Of a stretch of 64,000 nucleotides of DNA, positions 9,291-17,002 are shown in pieces; the first letter of the stretch is position 1, and each line of letters begins with the position of its first letter. The notes below the pieces were generated by a model. The model was not told where the DNA came from. It searched no databases and worked only from the letters and a program-made list of their open reading frames with translations. Both the position numbers and the translations under genes were made by a program. This DNA is from Rhizobium sp. Lineage in GTDB: Bacteria; Pseudomonadota; Gammaproteobacteria; Burkholderiales; Thiobacillaceae. The stretch spans positions 92,923 through 156,922 of the forward strand of contig JAIBEL010000048.1 in assembly GCA_019459285.1 (NCBI GenBank), read 5' to 3'.

Positions 9291-9902
9291 CTATTTTTTC
9301 CTGAGCCGGTACCTGACTTCATAACAGGGAACAATATGGCTCAGATTTTCCTCGTAGAACTCTTGCATGTAGCCAACGCTGTTGAAAATAAGTCCAAATA
9401 ATTTCTTGACTCCATGCCTAATAAAAAATGGGCGGGTTGATTTAAACACGAGATCGACAGAGATCAAATCAAATTGGATAGTGTGCTGGTACGTTGGCAC
9501 CTTACGACTGAACAAAGATTCGCTTGCGTAATAACAAAATGTATACAAGCCAAAGAAGGTTCTATGAGTTGGATCAGAGTAAAAATAAGGATTTGAAAAA
9601 TGGGGGACCACTACTTCAAGATCGCCGCCGGGTCTCATGACCCGAGCTATATGGCTAAGCAGCTCTTGAAAATTGGCTATATGTTCAAAGAAGTGGAATG
9701 AGTGAACTGAATCCACTGATTTTTCTGGAAACTTTTCCAGAACTTCGAAAATATCGCCAACTATATCCACACCCTCGTAATTAATGGCATCAATCCCTAT
9801 GGCGCTCATCAGTTTTTTGTTAGGACCACATCCTAACTCCAGCACGACCTTATCGAGTTGATCCAGTCGGTTCAAGAAATCATTTTTATCCAGCATTTTC
9901 AA
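9291..9902 (-). CDS. Class I SAM-dependent methyltransferase
   Basis: 203 residues. Motif I reads VVLELGCGPNKK near residue 20, and the acidic motif II residue lies in YEGVDIVGD. SFHFFEHI and RVMRPGGDLEVVVPHF correspond to motifs IV-VI of the Methyltransf_11 type. The gene is AT-richer than the flanking locus, as is the next GT2 gene, hinting at separate acquisition. It lies 6 bp after the GT2 stop. A sugar O-methyltransferase role is likely from context, but substrate is unknown. Confidence 0.75.
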   Translation of the reverse strand: MKMLDKNDFLNRLDQLDKVVLELGCGPNKKLMSAIGIDAINYEGVDIVGDIFEVLEKFPEKSVDSVHSFHFFEHIANFQELLSHIARVMRPGGDLEVVVPHFSNPYFYSDPTHRTFFGLYTFCYYASESLFSRKVPTYQHTIQFDLISVDLVFKSTRPFFIRHGVKKLFGLIFNSVGYMQEFYEENLSHIVPCYEVRYRLRKK

Positions 9903-9908
9903 TGCGTA

Positions 9909-10760
9909 TTAAAGCCGAGGAAAATTTTTTATTAATCGCGCAATGAAAATCAATACTTGCAAAAACTTGTGTTTTTCCGTTTCCAATTGCACCTGAAACC
10001 CCTCACACAAACCCCGGGCGAGATTAGAGTTCGAAACCCCACCCGTAGCAAAGCGGCCCATGACAACATCTGATTCGACACCCCGTAACCCTGAATAAAA
10101 TAGCTTTTTAATGAACAATCCGTCAGCAGACAATGTGTAACGCGTGGAATAGGGGCCAAGCTGATCATGTACCTTGGTTCGAATCAGCATACCCACACTA
10201 TGCCCATTAACCATGGCATGAGCCCCAAGCCATCCCTTACTTGGGTGCATCCCTTTCCTTAGCCTATTCCCTAGCCACATTGAAGCCACAACAAAATCAG
10301 CACCAGCGTGCCTCAACTGGGTATTTACAACTTGTTGTATTGCATCTTCAAATAGCTCATCGTCGCACCCGAGCACAAGGTAATAATCACCGGACACCCT
10401 GCTTATAGCCTTATTGAAAGCATCATAAATTCCACAATCTGGCTCACTCAGCCAATAATCAATTGTATTTTCATGTTTTTTGATTATGTCCAATGTGCCG
10501 TCGACAGAGGCACCATCGATGATGATGTATTCCACATTATCGTAGGTCTGCTTCGCTACACACTGAATGGTATTTTCCAATGTGGCCGCACCATTGAAGA
10601 CAACCGTAATGACTGTGATCAGTGGCCTCCCAGGTTCGGATTTCTTATTCACTCCCTGGAGACGCGTACCGCCCTCCTGTTTCACGATCACGGAAGAACT
10701 GGCAGTCATATGGAGCGTTGGCATCTCGGAATTCAACTCTGCGCGGCCTACTATACGCAT
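9909..10760 (-). CDS. Glycosyltransferase family 2
   Basis: GT-A fold protein. The core begins at RPLITVITVVFNGAATLENTI, with YIIIDGASVDGTLDII (nucleotide-binding aspartate), SEPDCGIYDAFNKAI and GDYYLVLGCDDELF, where the DD pair is in the place of the DxD metal site. The SEPD-x-GIYDAMNKG-like segment is typical of WcaA/WfgS-like GT2 enzymes. The most upstream ATG (10760) gives 283 residues, but the first 35 or so are unlike the family; internal ATG or GTG codons are plausible starts, so the N-terminus is uncertain. Base composition is AT-richer than the GC-rich blocks on either side. Confidence 0.8.
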   Translation of the reverse strand: MRIVGRAELNSEMPTLHMTASSSVIVKQEGGTRLQGVNKKSEPGRPLITVITVVFNGAATLENTIQCVAKQTYDNVEYIIIDGASVDGTLDIIKKHENTIDYWLSEPDCGIYDAFNKAISRVSGDYYLVLGCDDELFEDAIQQVVNTQLRHAGADFVVASMWLGNRLRKGMHPSKGWLGAHAMVNGHSVGMLIRTKVHDQLGPYSTRYTLSADGLFIKKLFYSGLRGVESDVVMGRFATGGVSNSNLARGLCEGFQVQLETEKHKFLQVLIFIARLIKNFPRL

Positions 10761-10806
10761 GCTCGACGATGGGTTCCAGGGGGCGGCTCAAGAAGAATCG
10801 GCGCTG

Positions 10807-11754
10807 TTAAAGCGGGATCCTTGTCACCGGAAAGAGTTTTCGTATTTGCCCATAAGCAAAACGCGCTCGGGTTCTAAGTTTGCTTAATAACGTTCGTCTT
10901 TGCTGTGGCCGTATTTCGAATCCATTTTGCAGCAACATCTCGACGGCTTTTCGCAATTCGGCGACATAGCCCGCATATACGAAATTCAAGGTCACGCGTG
11001 GCAGCGTATAGGGGCCCAAAAATACCGCGAATGTTCTTCCTGAGTATTTTTCAATTCTTAAAGATTGAAAGTGCCACACGATTCCATTGCCATAGGGGAA
11101 TCTTGTGGCATTCCAAGGCGCGAGCGTCAACTCTTTGTTATTTAGGACATGGACAGCGTCTGGGAATCGCTCGGGCCAGTCATCCAAATATTTCTGGTCC
11201 CCAAACTTCCCGTCCTCAAATCGTGCATAACACCATTCAAGGCACCGCTCTTCCCACCACTTTCTGACCATCTCGCCACCATCCCGTGTAAAGGTCATGA
11301 ACTGCACACAATACTGTCCCGAAGTGGACGTTGCGTCGTTCTCCGGAGCATAAGCATGGTCAGTTATCAGCACGTGCTTACCGGACGCCTCGAACTCTCT
11401 GAAGATGGGCGCCGGGTGCTTCCGAAACCACAGGTCGGCATCCAGGTAGGTCACACGGGTAACGGTAGGATCGGTGTCGAAAACAAATCGAGGGGCGAAT
11501 GGCGTCAATGTCCAACAATATTCGCCCTTGGTGCGAATGGGTTTAACATGCTTGAGTTCTTCAGTCTCAAGTTGGCTGAGTTTAAGCAGCCGCAGATTTG
11601 GCAGGCTCAGCTTGGTCAACATCTCATGCGTTTCATCATCCACGCACAATACCCATAGCGTGTAGTCCTTTACATGCCGCTCCATGGACATATACAGTGC
11701 CAGTCCCTGGGGCAGGAACAGACTATCGAACAGGGTGACGTAGTGCTCCATCAT
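10807..11754 (-). CDS. GT-A glycosyltransferase (GT8-like)
   Basis: 315 residues starting MMEHYVTLFDSLFLPQGLAL. A DxD metal-binding site is seen in RVTYLDADLWFRKHP. Further conserved-looking blocks are KFGDQKYLDDWPERFP and GIVWHFQSLR, which resemble the nucleotide-diphospho-sugar transferase proteins often found beside FkbM and DegT genes in O-antigen loci. The start overlaps the aminotransferase stop by 4 bp. The sugar transferred is unknown; a 3- or 4-amino sugar made by the two upstream genes would be a sensible guess but is only inferred from context. Confidence 0.65.
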   Translation of the reverse strand: MMEHYVTLFDSLFLPQGLALYMSMERHVKDYTLWVLCVDDETHEMLTKLSLPNLRLLKLSQLETEELKHVKPIRTKGEYCWTLTPFAPRFVFDTDPTVTRVTYLDADLWFRKHPAPIFREFEASGKHVLITDHAYAPENDATSTSGQYCVQFMTFTRDGGEMVRKWWEERCLEWCYARFEDGKFGDQKYLDDWPERFPDAVHVLNNKELTLAPWNATRFPYGNGIVWHFQSLRIEKYSGRTFAVFLGPYTLPRVTLNFVYAGYVAELRKAVEMLLQNGFEIRPQQRRTLLSKLRTRARFAYGQIRKLFPVTRIPL

Positions 11755-12854
11755 CCGCCCCGGAACCCATTAACAGCGGCTACGACCTGGGCGACGTCGT
11801 CATCGGACATCTGCGGGTGACAGGGGAGCGACAAACAGGTGGCTGCATGCCTTTCACTGGCACCCAAGCCCATCGGGTCACGCTGGATCGTCCTGCACGG
11901 TTCTTGATGGTGAACCGGAATGGGGTAGTGAATGAACGACTGAACATGATGCTGCTGCAAGTGAGTTTGCAAGGCTTCACGCTGCTCGCAGGTAATTGCA
12001 AAGAGATGATATACATGCGCTGCCTCCTCCTCAGGCGCAGCGAGTTGCTCAATGGCGGGATTCTGAATGCCGGAGAGATAAGCTTTAGCGATCTGGCAAC
12101 GACGCTCGGTAAACGCCGGTAACCACTTAAGTCGTTCTGCAAGCATGGCCGCGTGGATTTCATCTAGGCGGCTGTTCAGTCCCAGTTCGGGGTGATGGTA
12201 GCGCACGCTTTGTCCATAATTGCGCAATCGACAGGCGCGCTGGGCCAAGGCCTCGTTTCGGGTGACAACCATACCTGCATCGCCAAGCGCACCCAGGTTC
12301 TTGGTGGGATAAAAGCTGTAGGCGCCGGCGGCGCCAAAGCTGCCTGCGACTTTGCCATTCCATGCAGCCAAATGCGCCTGAGCGCAGTCTTCAACCAGAG
12401 CGATCCCATGCTGACTACAAAAGCTTGCCCAAGCATTCATATCGCGCACCTGTCCATAGAGATGAACAAGCACAACCGCCTTGGTGCGCAGTGAAATGCA
12501 TCGTGCAGCACTCCCCAGCGACAGCAATGCGGTATCGGGTTCTATATCTGCCAGAACCGGTGTAGCCCCTGCCCGGAGGATAGCCAAAACGGTAGCAAAT
12601 GCGGTCATTGAGGTCGTTATTACTTCATCACCCGGGCCGATATTCAGCGCACGCAGAACGATTTCGATCGCATCCATACCATTTCCGACACCCACCGCCC
12701 GCTGAACGCCACAAGCCAAGGCCCACTGCTTCTCGAAGGACTCAACTTCATTGCCCAACACATACCAACCAGACTCAAGCACACGCCGGGTTGCATTCAA
12801 CATCGCCTCACGCAATTCGGGCGGCTCGGCCTTGAAATCGTTCATCAGGATCAT
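11751..12854 (-). CDS. DegT/DnrJ/EryC1-family sugar aminotransferase
   Basis: 367 residues from the ATG at 12854 (MILMNDFK), chosen because it overlaps the upstream SDR stop by 4 bp (ATGA); a longer start at 12944 would overlap by 94 bp. PLP-binding lysine 185 lies in YSFYPTKNLGALGDAG, with VEDCAQAH upstream holding the PLP-nitrogen aspartate. The ending FIHYPIPVHHQEPC is typical of FdtB/QdtB/VioA-type enzymes. It transfers an amino group from glutamate to a keto-sugar nucleotide. With the adjacent SDR it forms a likely two-gene amino-sugar module. It is clearly a paralogue of the aminotransferase at 35.4-36.5 kb. Confidence 0.85.
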   Translation of the reverse strand: MILMNDFKAEPPELREAMLNATRRVLESGWYVLGNEVESFEKQWALACGVQRAVGVGNGMDAIEIVLRALNIGPGDEVITTSMTAFATVLAILRAGATPVLADIEPDTALLSLGSAARCISLRTKAVVLVHLYGQVRDMNAWASFCSQHGIALVEDCAQAHLAAWNGKVAGSFGAAGAYSFYPTKNLGALGDAGMVVTRNEALAQRACRLRNYGQSVRYHHPELGLNSRLDEIHAAMLAERLKWLPAFTERRCQIAKAYLSGIQNPAIEQLAAPEEEAAHVYHLFAITCEQREALQTHLQQHHVQSFIHYPIPVHHQEPCRTIQRDPMGLGASERHAATCLSLPCHPQMSDDDVAQVVAAVNGFRGG

Positions 12855-13846
12855 GCGCCGGCCTCCCAGTAATGCGGCCAGTGCTCGTGGTAATACGCGA
12901 CAGTGCGTGCTAGGCCCTCGGCCAGCGCGACCCGGGGCTTCCACCCCAGTTCGCGCTCGATCAGCGTGTAATCGCTGTAGTAGTCGCCGATGTCGATGGC
13001 CTTGCGGTCGGCGGGAAACGGCACCAGCTCGAAAGTGCTGCCGTCGGCCAGAGCGGTCATCATGACCGCCAAATCCTTGAGATTGATGACTTCGCGGCTG
13101 CCAAGATTGAAGACCTTGCCATTGGCAGCGTCATGGGCTCCGGCCAGCAGCAGCGCGTCGACGCAGTCATCGACATAGTTGAAATCGCGCAACTGCAGGC
13201 CGTCTCCAAAGACCTTGATCGGCTTGCCTTCGATCAACAGGCGCACCCAGATTCCAAGAAAAGTCTGGCGCGCGTCGCACACCCGCATTCCCGGACCGTA
13301 GGTATTCGTCAGGCGCAGCGCGCAGGCACGGATGCCGTAAACGTTGTTGTAAAGCAGGTGATACCACTCGCCCGCAAGCTTGTTGATGCCGTTCACGTCG
13401 ACCGGGCGAACCGGATGCCCCTCATCCACGGGCAGGTAATCCGGCTTGCCGTAGAGCTGGCGCGTGCTCGCGAACACGAGCTTGATGGCCGGGTTCGCCT
13501 TGCGGCACGACTCCAGAATCGAGAGCTGGGCCGAGGCATTGATGTCGAGGTCGGTCTGCGGATCGCTCATCGAATCCAGGTGGCTCGTCTGCCCCGCCAG
13601 ATTGAACAGATAATCCTTGCCGCGCACCAGATACGCCATCGCGTAGGGGTCGCGCACGTCGCAGACGTTGACCGTCACGCGGTCGGCAATGTCGGCAATG
13701 TTGAACAGGTTGCCGCCGTATTGCGGAATCAGGCTATCGACCAGCGTGACGTTCGCGCCCAGTCCGACCAGCCGCCTGGCCAGTGCCGACCCGATGAAGC
13801 CGAGGCCACCGGTGATGAGCACCTCACGGTTTAGGTAGTTGGTCAC
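12851..13846 (-). CDS. NAD-dependent epimerase/dehydratase, catalytic Tyr replaced by Asn
   Basis: 331-residue extended SDR. The NAD motif GGLGFIG is at 13-19, and LAGQTSH follows where the family has the NAG-type loop. Substrate-side motifs include FASTRQLYG (126-133), LRLTNTYGPGM and RDFNYVDD. The expected YxxxK active site reads VNGINKLAGE: lysine 156 is kept but asparagine 152 replaces tyrosine, checked in the codon (AAC). So it may lack ordinary dehydratase or epimerase chemistry or use another acid/base. It overlaps genes on both sides by 4 bp, and the partner aminotransferase follows directly. Confidence 0.8.
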   Translation of the reverse strand: MTNYLNREVLITGGLGFIGSALARRLVGLGANVTLVDSLIPQYGGNLFNIADIADRVTVNVCDVRDPYAMAYLVRGKDYLFNLAGQTSHLDSMSDPQTDLDINASAQLSILESCRKANPAIKLVFASTRQLYGKPDYLPVDEGHPVRPVDVNGINKLAGEWYHLLYNNVYGIRACALRLTNTYGPGMRVCDARQTFLGIWVRLLIEGKPIKVFGDGLQLRDFNYVDDCVDALLLAGAHDAANGKVFNLGSREVINLKDLAVMMTALADGSTFELVPFPADRKAIDIGDYYSDYTLIERELGWKPRVALAEGLARTVAYYHEHWPHYWEAGA

Positions 13847-14571
13847 GTTGGCTTCTCCGCTAGCAGCACATGGTCGAGGTAAAGATCGGGATTATCCGGC
13901 AACAGGCGGGCGCCCAACAGCCCCAGCATCGTCAGTGCCGCCATCACCGTGGCCGTGAACAGCAGGCTCGCGGGGCGGGGCCAGCGCTGGGTGAGCTTGA
14001 ACAGATACGCATTGGCCAACTGAAACAGCACCGACACGTCTGCCCGCAGTTTGCGGTGGCTGACGATCCGGAAGCCCCGTTTTTCGAGCAGGGCCTTGAG
14101 GCCGAAGCTCGAATAGCGCGCGTAATCCCAGGGCTGCTCGTGCTCATCCCAGACAAATGGCACGGTCAGCAGCAATTTGCCGCCCGGCCGCAACACGCGC
14201 TCGATTTCGGCCAGGAACGCGTCCGGGTTGAACACATGCTCCAGCACCTGATTGCACAACACTGCGTCGAAGGACTCGGCATCGAACGGGAACGCCTGCC
14301 CCGAGTAAAACACATCGGCGACGCCCCGCTGCCGGGCCACCGGGCTATCGATGTCGAGTCCGACGTATTCCGTCACCTTGAACAGGCTGCGATAGGGTTT
14401 GGTGCCGCAGCCGACGTCGAGCAGCCGGCCACCAAGCGCAGGGGCACAGTCGCGCATCGCCTCATGTAAGGCAGACCGCGCCAGATAAAAGGGATTGACG
14501 AAAACCCCAAGCGGACCCGGGTAGAAAGCCTGCCTGCGGTAAAGCGCGCGTAATCGTGTCAGGCTTAACAT
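13843..14571 (-). CDS. Class I SAM-dependent methyltransferase with C-terminal hydrophobic segment
   Basis: 242 residues. Motif I is LLDVGCGTKPYRSLF, YVGLDID gives the acidic ribose-binding residue, and FDAVLCNQVLEHVFNP and VLRPGGKLLLTVPFVWDEHE complete a Methyltransf_11-like core. Near the C-terminus is a hydrophobic stretch (LLFTATVMAALTMLGLLGA) that may bind the membrane, which suits action on a lipid-linked glycan. Start and stop overlap the neighbours by 7 and 4 bp, so it is firmly inside the operon. Substrate unknown. Confidence 0.75.
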   Translation of the reverse strand: MLSLTRLRALYRRQAFYPGPLGVFVNPFYLARSALHEAMRDCAPALGGRLLDVGCGTKPYRSLFKVTEYVGLDIDSPVARQRGVADVFYSGQAFPFDAESFDAVLCNQVLEHVFNPDAFLAEIERVLRPGGKLLLTVPFVWDEHEQPWDYARYSSFGLKALLEKRGFRIVSHRKLRADVSVLFQLANAYLFKLTQRWPRPASLLFTATVMAALTMLGLLGARLLPDNPDLYLDHVLLAEKPT

Positions 14572-15386
14572 GCTTTCAGCAACAAGCCTTCAAATTTGAA
14601 AAACAATCCCTCGCGCGAGCGAACCTGCCCTTCAGGCCCCGCGTAGCGGCTGACTAAACGCCAGCATTGACCCAGATGCGCCAGCAGTTGCGAATCCGAG
14701 AAAACCCACATCGGATAGCTCGCTGGGTAGATCGAGGCCGGGACGTGCTGCACCAGCAGCCGGTTTTCCGGGAGGCTGGCTAAAGGAGTGCGATCGACCA
14801 GCATTACTGCAGCGCCGACACGGCCCAATTTGTCCAGCATCCCCAACGGGTCAGGCAAATATTGTAGGACGCTGGAGAGCAGCACCACATTCGGCGCCTG
14901 CTCGGCAAGGCAGGCCGCAATGTCGGAGTAGAACCGCAACGGGCCTTCCGCGATCAGTGCATTTCCTCGTTCAACGTAATGCGCCTGCTCGACCACATTC
15001 CAGCTCACATCAGCGAGGCCTTCCAGAAACTGGCGGTTCTGGAAGTAGGTACTGCCCAATGCCCCGCCAAAATCCAGCACATTCAGGCGGCCCTGATTGC
15101 AGGCGGCAGCCCACATCAGGCCTGCGAGCACTGGCCAAACGTATTCAATCTGGTCGAAAACGACTGAGTCGCGCTCATACATCGCTTCGCCACGCTTGAC
15201 CTTGAGCGTAGCCTCCAGCACCTTCGCGAGGATCGCGTCGGTGTCATAACCAGTAGCATGCCGATTGGCTTCGACCCAGCTCGGATAATCCCCTTCAAAT
15301 CGGACACCGCCCCTACCCAACTGTTGCAGCCGGCGAACAACAAGCGGTGGAATCCAATCTCGAATCAAAGCCTTGGCGGATGTCAT
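14565..15386 (-). CDS. TIGR04325-type putative methyltransferase
   Basis: 273 residues from the ATG at 15386 (MTSAKALIRDW), which overlaps the upstream gene by 4 bp; a longer start would add 62 arginine-rich residues read from the neighbour. FEGDYPSWVEA near residue 35, DSVVFDQIEYVWPVLAGLMW, and motif I LNVLDFGGALGSTYFQNR are hallmarks of the TIGR04325 family, found almost only in O-antigen and capsule loci. VVLLSSVLQYLPDP occupies the post-II position. Function within the family is not established; a sugar methylation role is assumed from the fold. Confidence 0.75.
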   Translation of the reverse strand: MTSAKALIRDWIPPLVVRRLQQLGRGGVRFEGDYPSWVEANRHATGYDTDAILAKVLEATLKVKRGEAMYERDSVVFDQIEYVWPVLAGLMWAAACNQGRLNVLDFGGALGSTYFQNRQFLEGLADVSWNVVEQAHYVERGNALIAEGPLRFYSDIAACLAEQAPNVVLLSSVLQYLPDPLGMLDKLGRVGAAVMLVDRTPLASLPENRLLVQHVPASIYPASYPMWVFSDSQLLAHLGQCWRLVSRYAGPEGQVRSREGLFFKFEGLLLKAC

Positions 15387-16291
15387 GCGGCTCGCTCCGT
15401 AGTGAGTGAACCGAGTACTCGTCTGATCCAGCCTGCTATCCCGCGGCGTGACTGGCGCCTGAAAAAACGGATGAATTCCTCTCGAGCCGCAGTGCTGGAC
15501 TCCACGGCGACTCCGTCGAGTCCGATCGGACGGTCGCTGAGCACCGTATCCATCGCGCTGTACTCGTCGCAATGGGTGCCGGACGCGTCATTGCCAATGT
15601 TGTGGACCAGCGAGCGCCCAGGATAAAGCGTCAGCTTGCTCTGCAGAAAGGCCGAGGCGTACCAGCGGATGGCCCAGGAATCGTTCATGCCCGCAATCTG
15701 GGCCTCGAGCATTTGGGTGTAGGGATAGCTTCCTTCGAAATCGAAAGCGCGTTCGAGTTTTCGCCGCTTCAGTTCACGCAGCAGTTGTGCGCCATCCGGA
15801 TTGAAGCATGCCCACCCACGCCGCCAGGTCGCCCAGCCCCAGCAGTCGGCACCGGGCAGGAAAAATGCTTCGGGCAGCGCCCCCCTCACCGGATACACAT
15901 AGCCATGAATACTGACGACACGGCTGTCGTCCGCAAAGCGCTCCAGCGCTTCGTTCATATAGGTCAGGAAGAACGGCGACGTGACCATGTCATCTTCCAG
16001 CACGATGATCCGCTCGTACTGCTGGAGCATAGCGGTAACGCCTTCAACGATCGATCTGGCCAGCCCGAAGTTGTGTGGTCGGTGATGAATGGTAACGGAG
16101 CGAAAGCCCTCGATCGTCGTCAGGTAGGCGCGTACTTCGTCAACGGCTGCGCGATTCTCCGGCGTTCGCGCGGCATCCGAAAAGATGATCAGATCGGATT
16201 CGCCTGAAAGCTCGTTGCGCAGCAATGCTTCAACCGTGCGCCGGGTGTGCTCGGGGCGCGAGTAGACAAAGAGCGCAATCGGGCTGGTCAT
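15383..16291 (-). CDS. GT-A glycosyltransferase (GT2/GNT-I-like)
   Basis: 302 residues from the ATG at 16291 (MTSPIALFVYSRPEH); a longer start at 16375 would run into the FkbM gene. SPIALFVYSRPEHTRRTVEAL is the usual opening of this bacterial group, whose fold resembles GlcNAc-transferase I. The metal site is the acidic cluster in IIVLEDDMVTSPFFL. PGADCWGWATWRRGW and a basic C-terminal tail follow. The stop overlaps the TIGR04325 gene. It should use a nucleotide sugar donor in the cytoplasm; specificity unknown. Confidence 0.75.
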   Translation of the reverse strand: MTSPIALFVYSRPEHTRRTVEALLRNELSGESDLIIFSDAARTPENRAAVDEVRAYLTTIEGFRSVTIHHRPHNFGLARSIVEGVTAMLQQYERIIVLEDDMVTSPFFLTYMNEALERFADDSRVVSIHGYVYPVRGALPEAFFLPGADCWGWATWRRGWACFNPDGAQLLRELKRRKLERAFDFEGSYPYTQMLEAQIAGMNDSWAIRWYASAFLQSKLTLYPGRSLVHNIGNDASGTHCDEYSAMDTVLSDRPIGLDGVAVESSTAAREEFIRFFRRQSRRGIAGWIRRVLGSLTTERAA

Positions 16292-16307
16292 TGACGTACA
16301 ACGCGCA

Positions 16308-16991
16308 TCATGCGATATCGCCGGACGCGAAAAAGGTGGTGTTGTAAGCCTTGGCCACGGGAATGTAACCGACACCGCCGAGCAGCTTTACAACGGGACA
16401 TTCAGCCAGATGCAACATGTCGGTCCGCAGCGTCTCGGCCAGAATGTAGCGAGGCCGGAAACGCTGCCAGTCATTCGACGCCAGCACTTCATAATCCTTG
16501 CCTTCGACATCGACCGTCATGAAGTCGATGCGCTGCCTAGGCGGCATGTATTGAGCCAGCAAATCATCGAGGCGCCGCACGGGAACCTCCACCTGCTCGA
16601 TGATCTTGAAGGGCGGCTTGTCCTTTAAACGTGCCTCGCCTTCATCGAAGGTATTGAGTGCCGGTTCATTGAAACGAAAATAGGGCATCAAGCCGCCGCG
16701 CCCGGCCACGCCGCACTCGACATTGATGTCACGGCGGCGGTGCTTCCTGAATAGGCGCATCGACCCGGGTTCGGCATCGATATTGATGCCACGCCATCCG
16801 CGGCGGTAGAACAGATAAGTATTGGAGAATCGCACCGGATGATGAGCGCCAACATCAACATAGAACCCCTCCGCCTGGTACTCGAGCAGGCGGTCCAGGA
16901 TCAGGTCCTCGCCATCTTGACCGTAGCAGAGGTTGGGCTGCATGCCAGGATCCTGACGGAGCAGGCGTCGAAGGATGGATTTAAGCTTCAT
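16308..16991 (-). CDS. FkbM-family methyltransferase
   Basis: 227 residues. YGQDGEDLIL leads into motif I FYVDVGAHHPVRFSNTY and the acidic residue of INIDAEPGS, exactly the arrangement of FkbM-type O-methyltransferases. IDFMTVDVEGKDYEVLASNDW is the second family signature. Such enzymes O-methylate sugars or other hydroxyls in secondary-metabolite and surface-glycan pathways. It lies 11 bp after the ABC transporter stop and 16 bp before the next GT, so is probably co-transcribed. Confidence 0.85.
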   Translation of the reverse strand: MKLKSILRRLLRQDPGMQPNLCYGQDGEDLILDRLLEYQAEGFYVDVGAHHPVRFSNTYLFYRRGWRGINIDAEPGSMRLFRKHRRRDINVECGVAGRGGLMPYFRFNEPALNTFDEGEARLKDKPPFKIIEQVEVPVRRLDDLLAQYMPPRQRIDFMTVDVEGKDYEVLASNDWQRFRPRYILAETLRTDMLHLAECPVVKLLGGVGYIPVAKAYNTTFFASGDIA

Positions 16992-17002
16992 TTATCGGAG
17001 GT

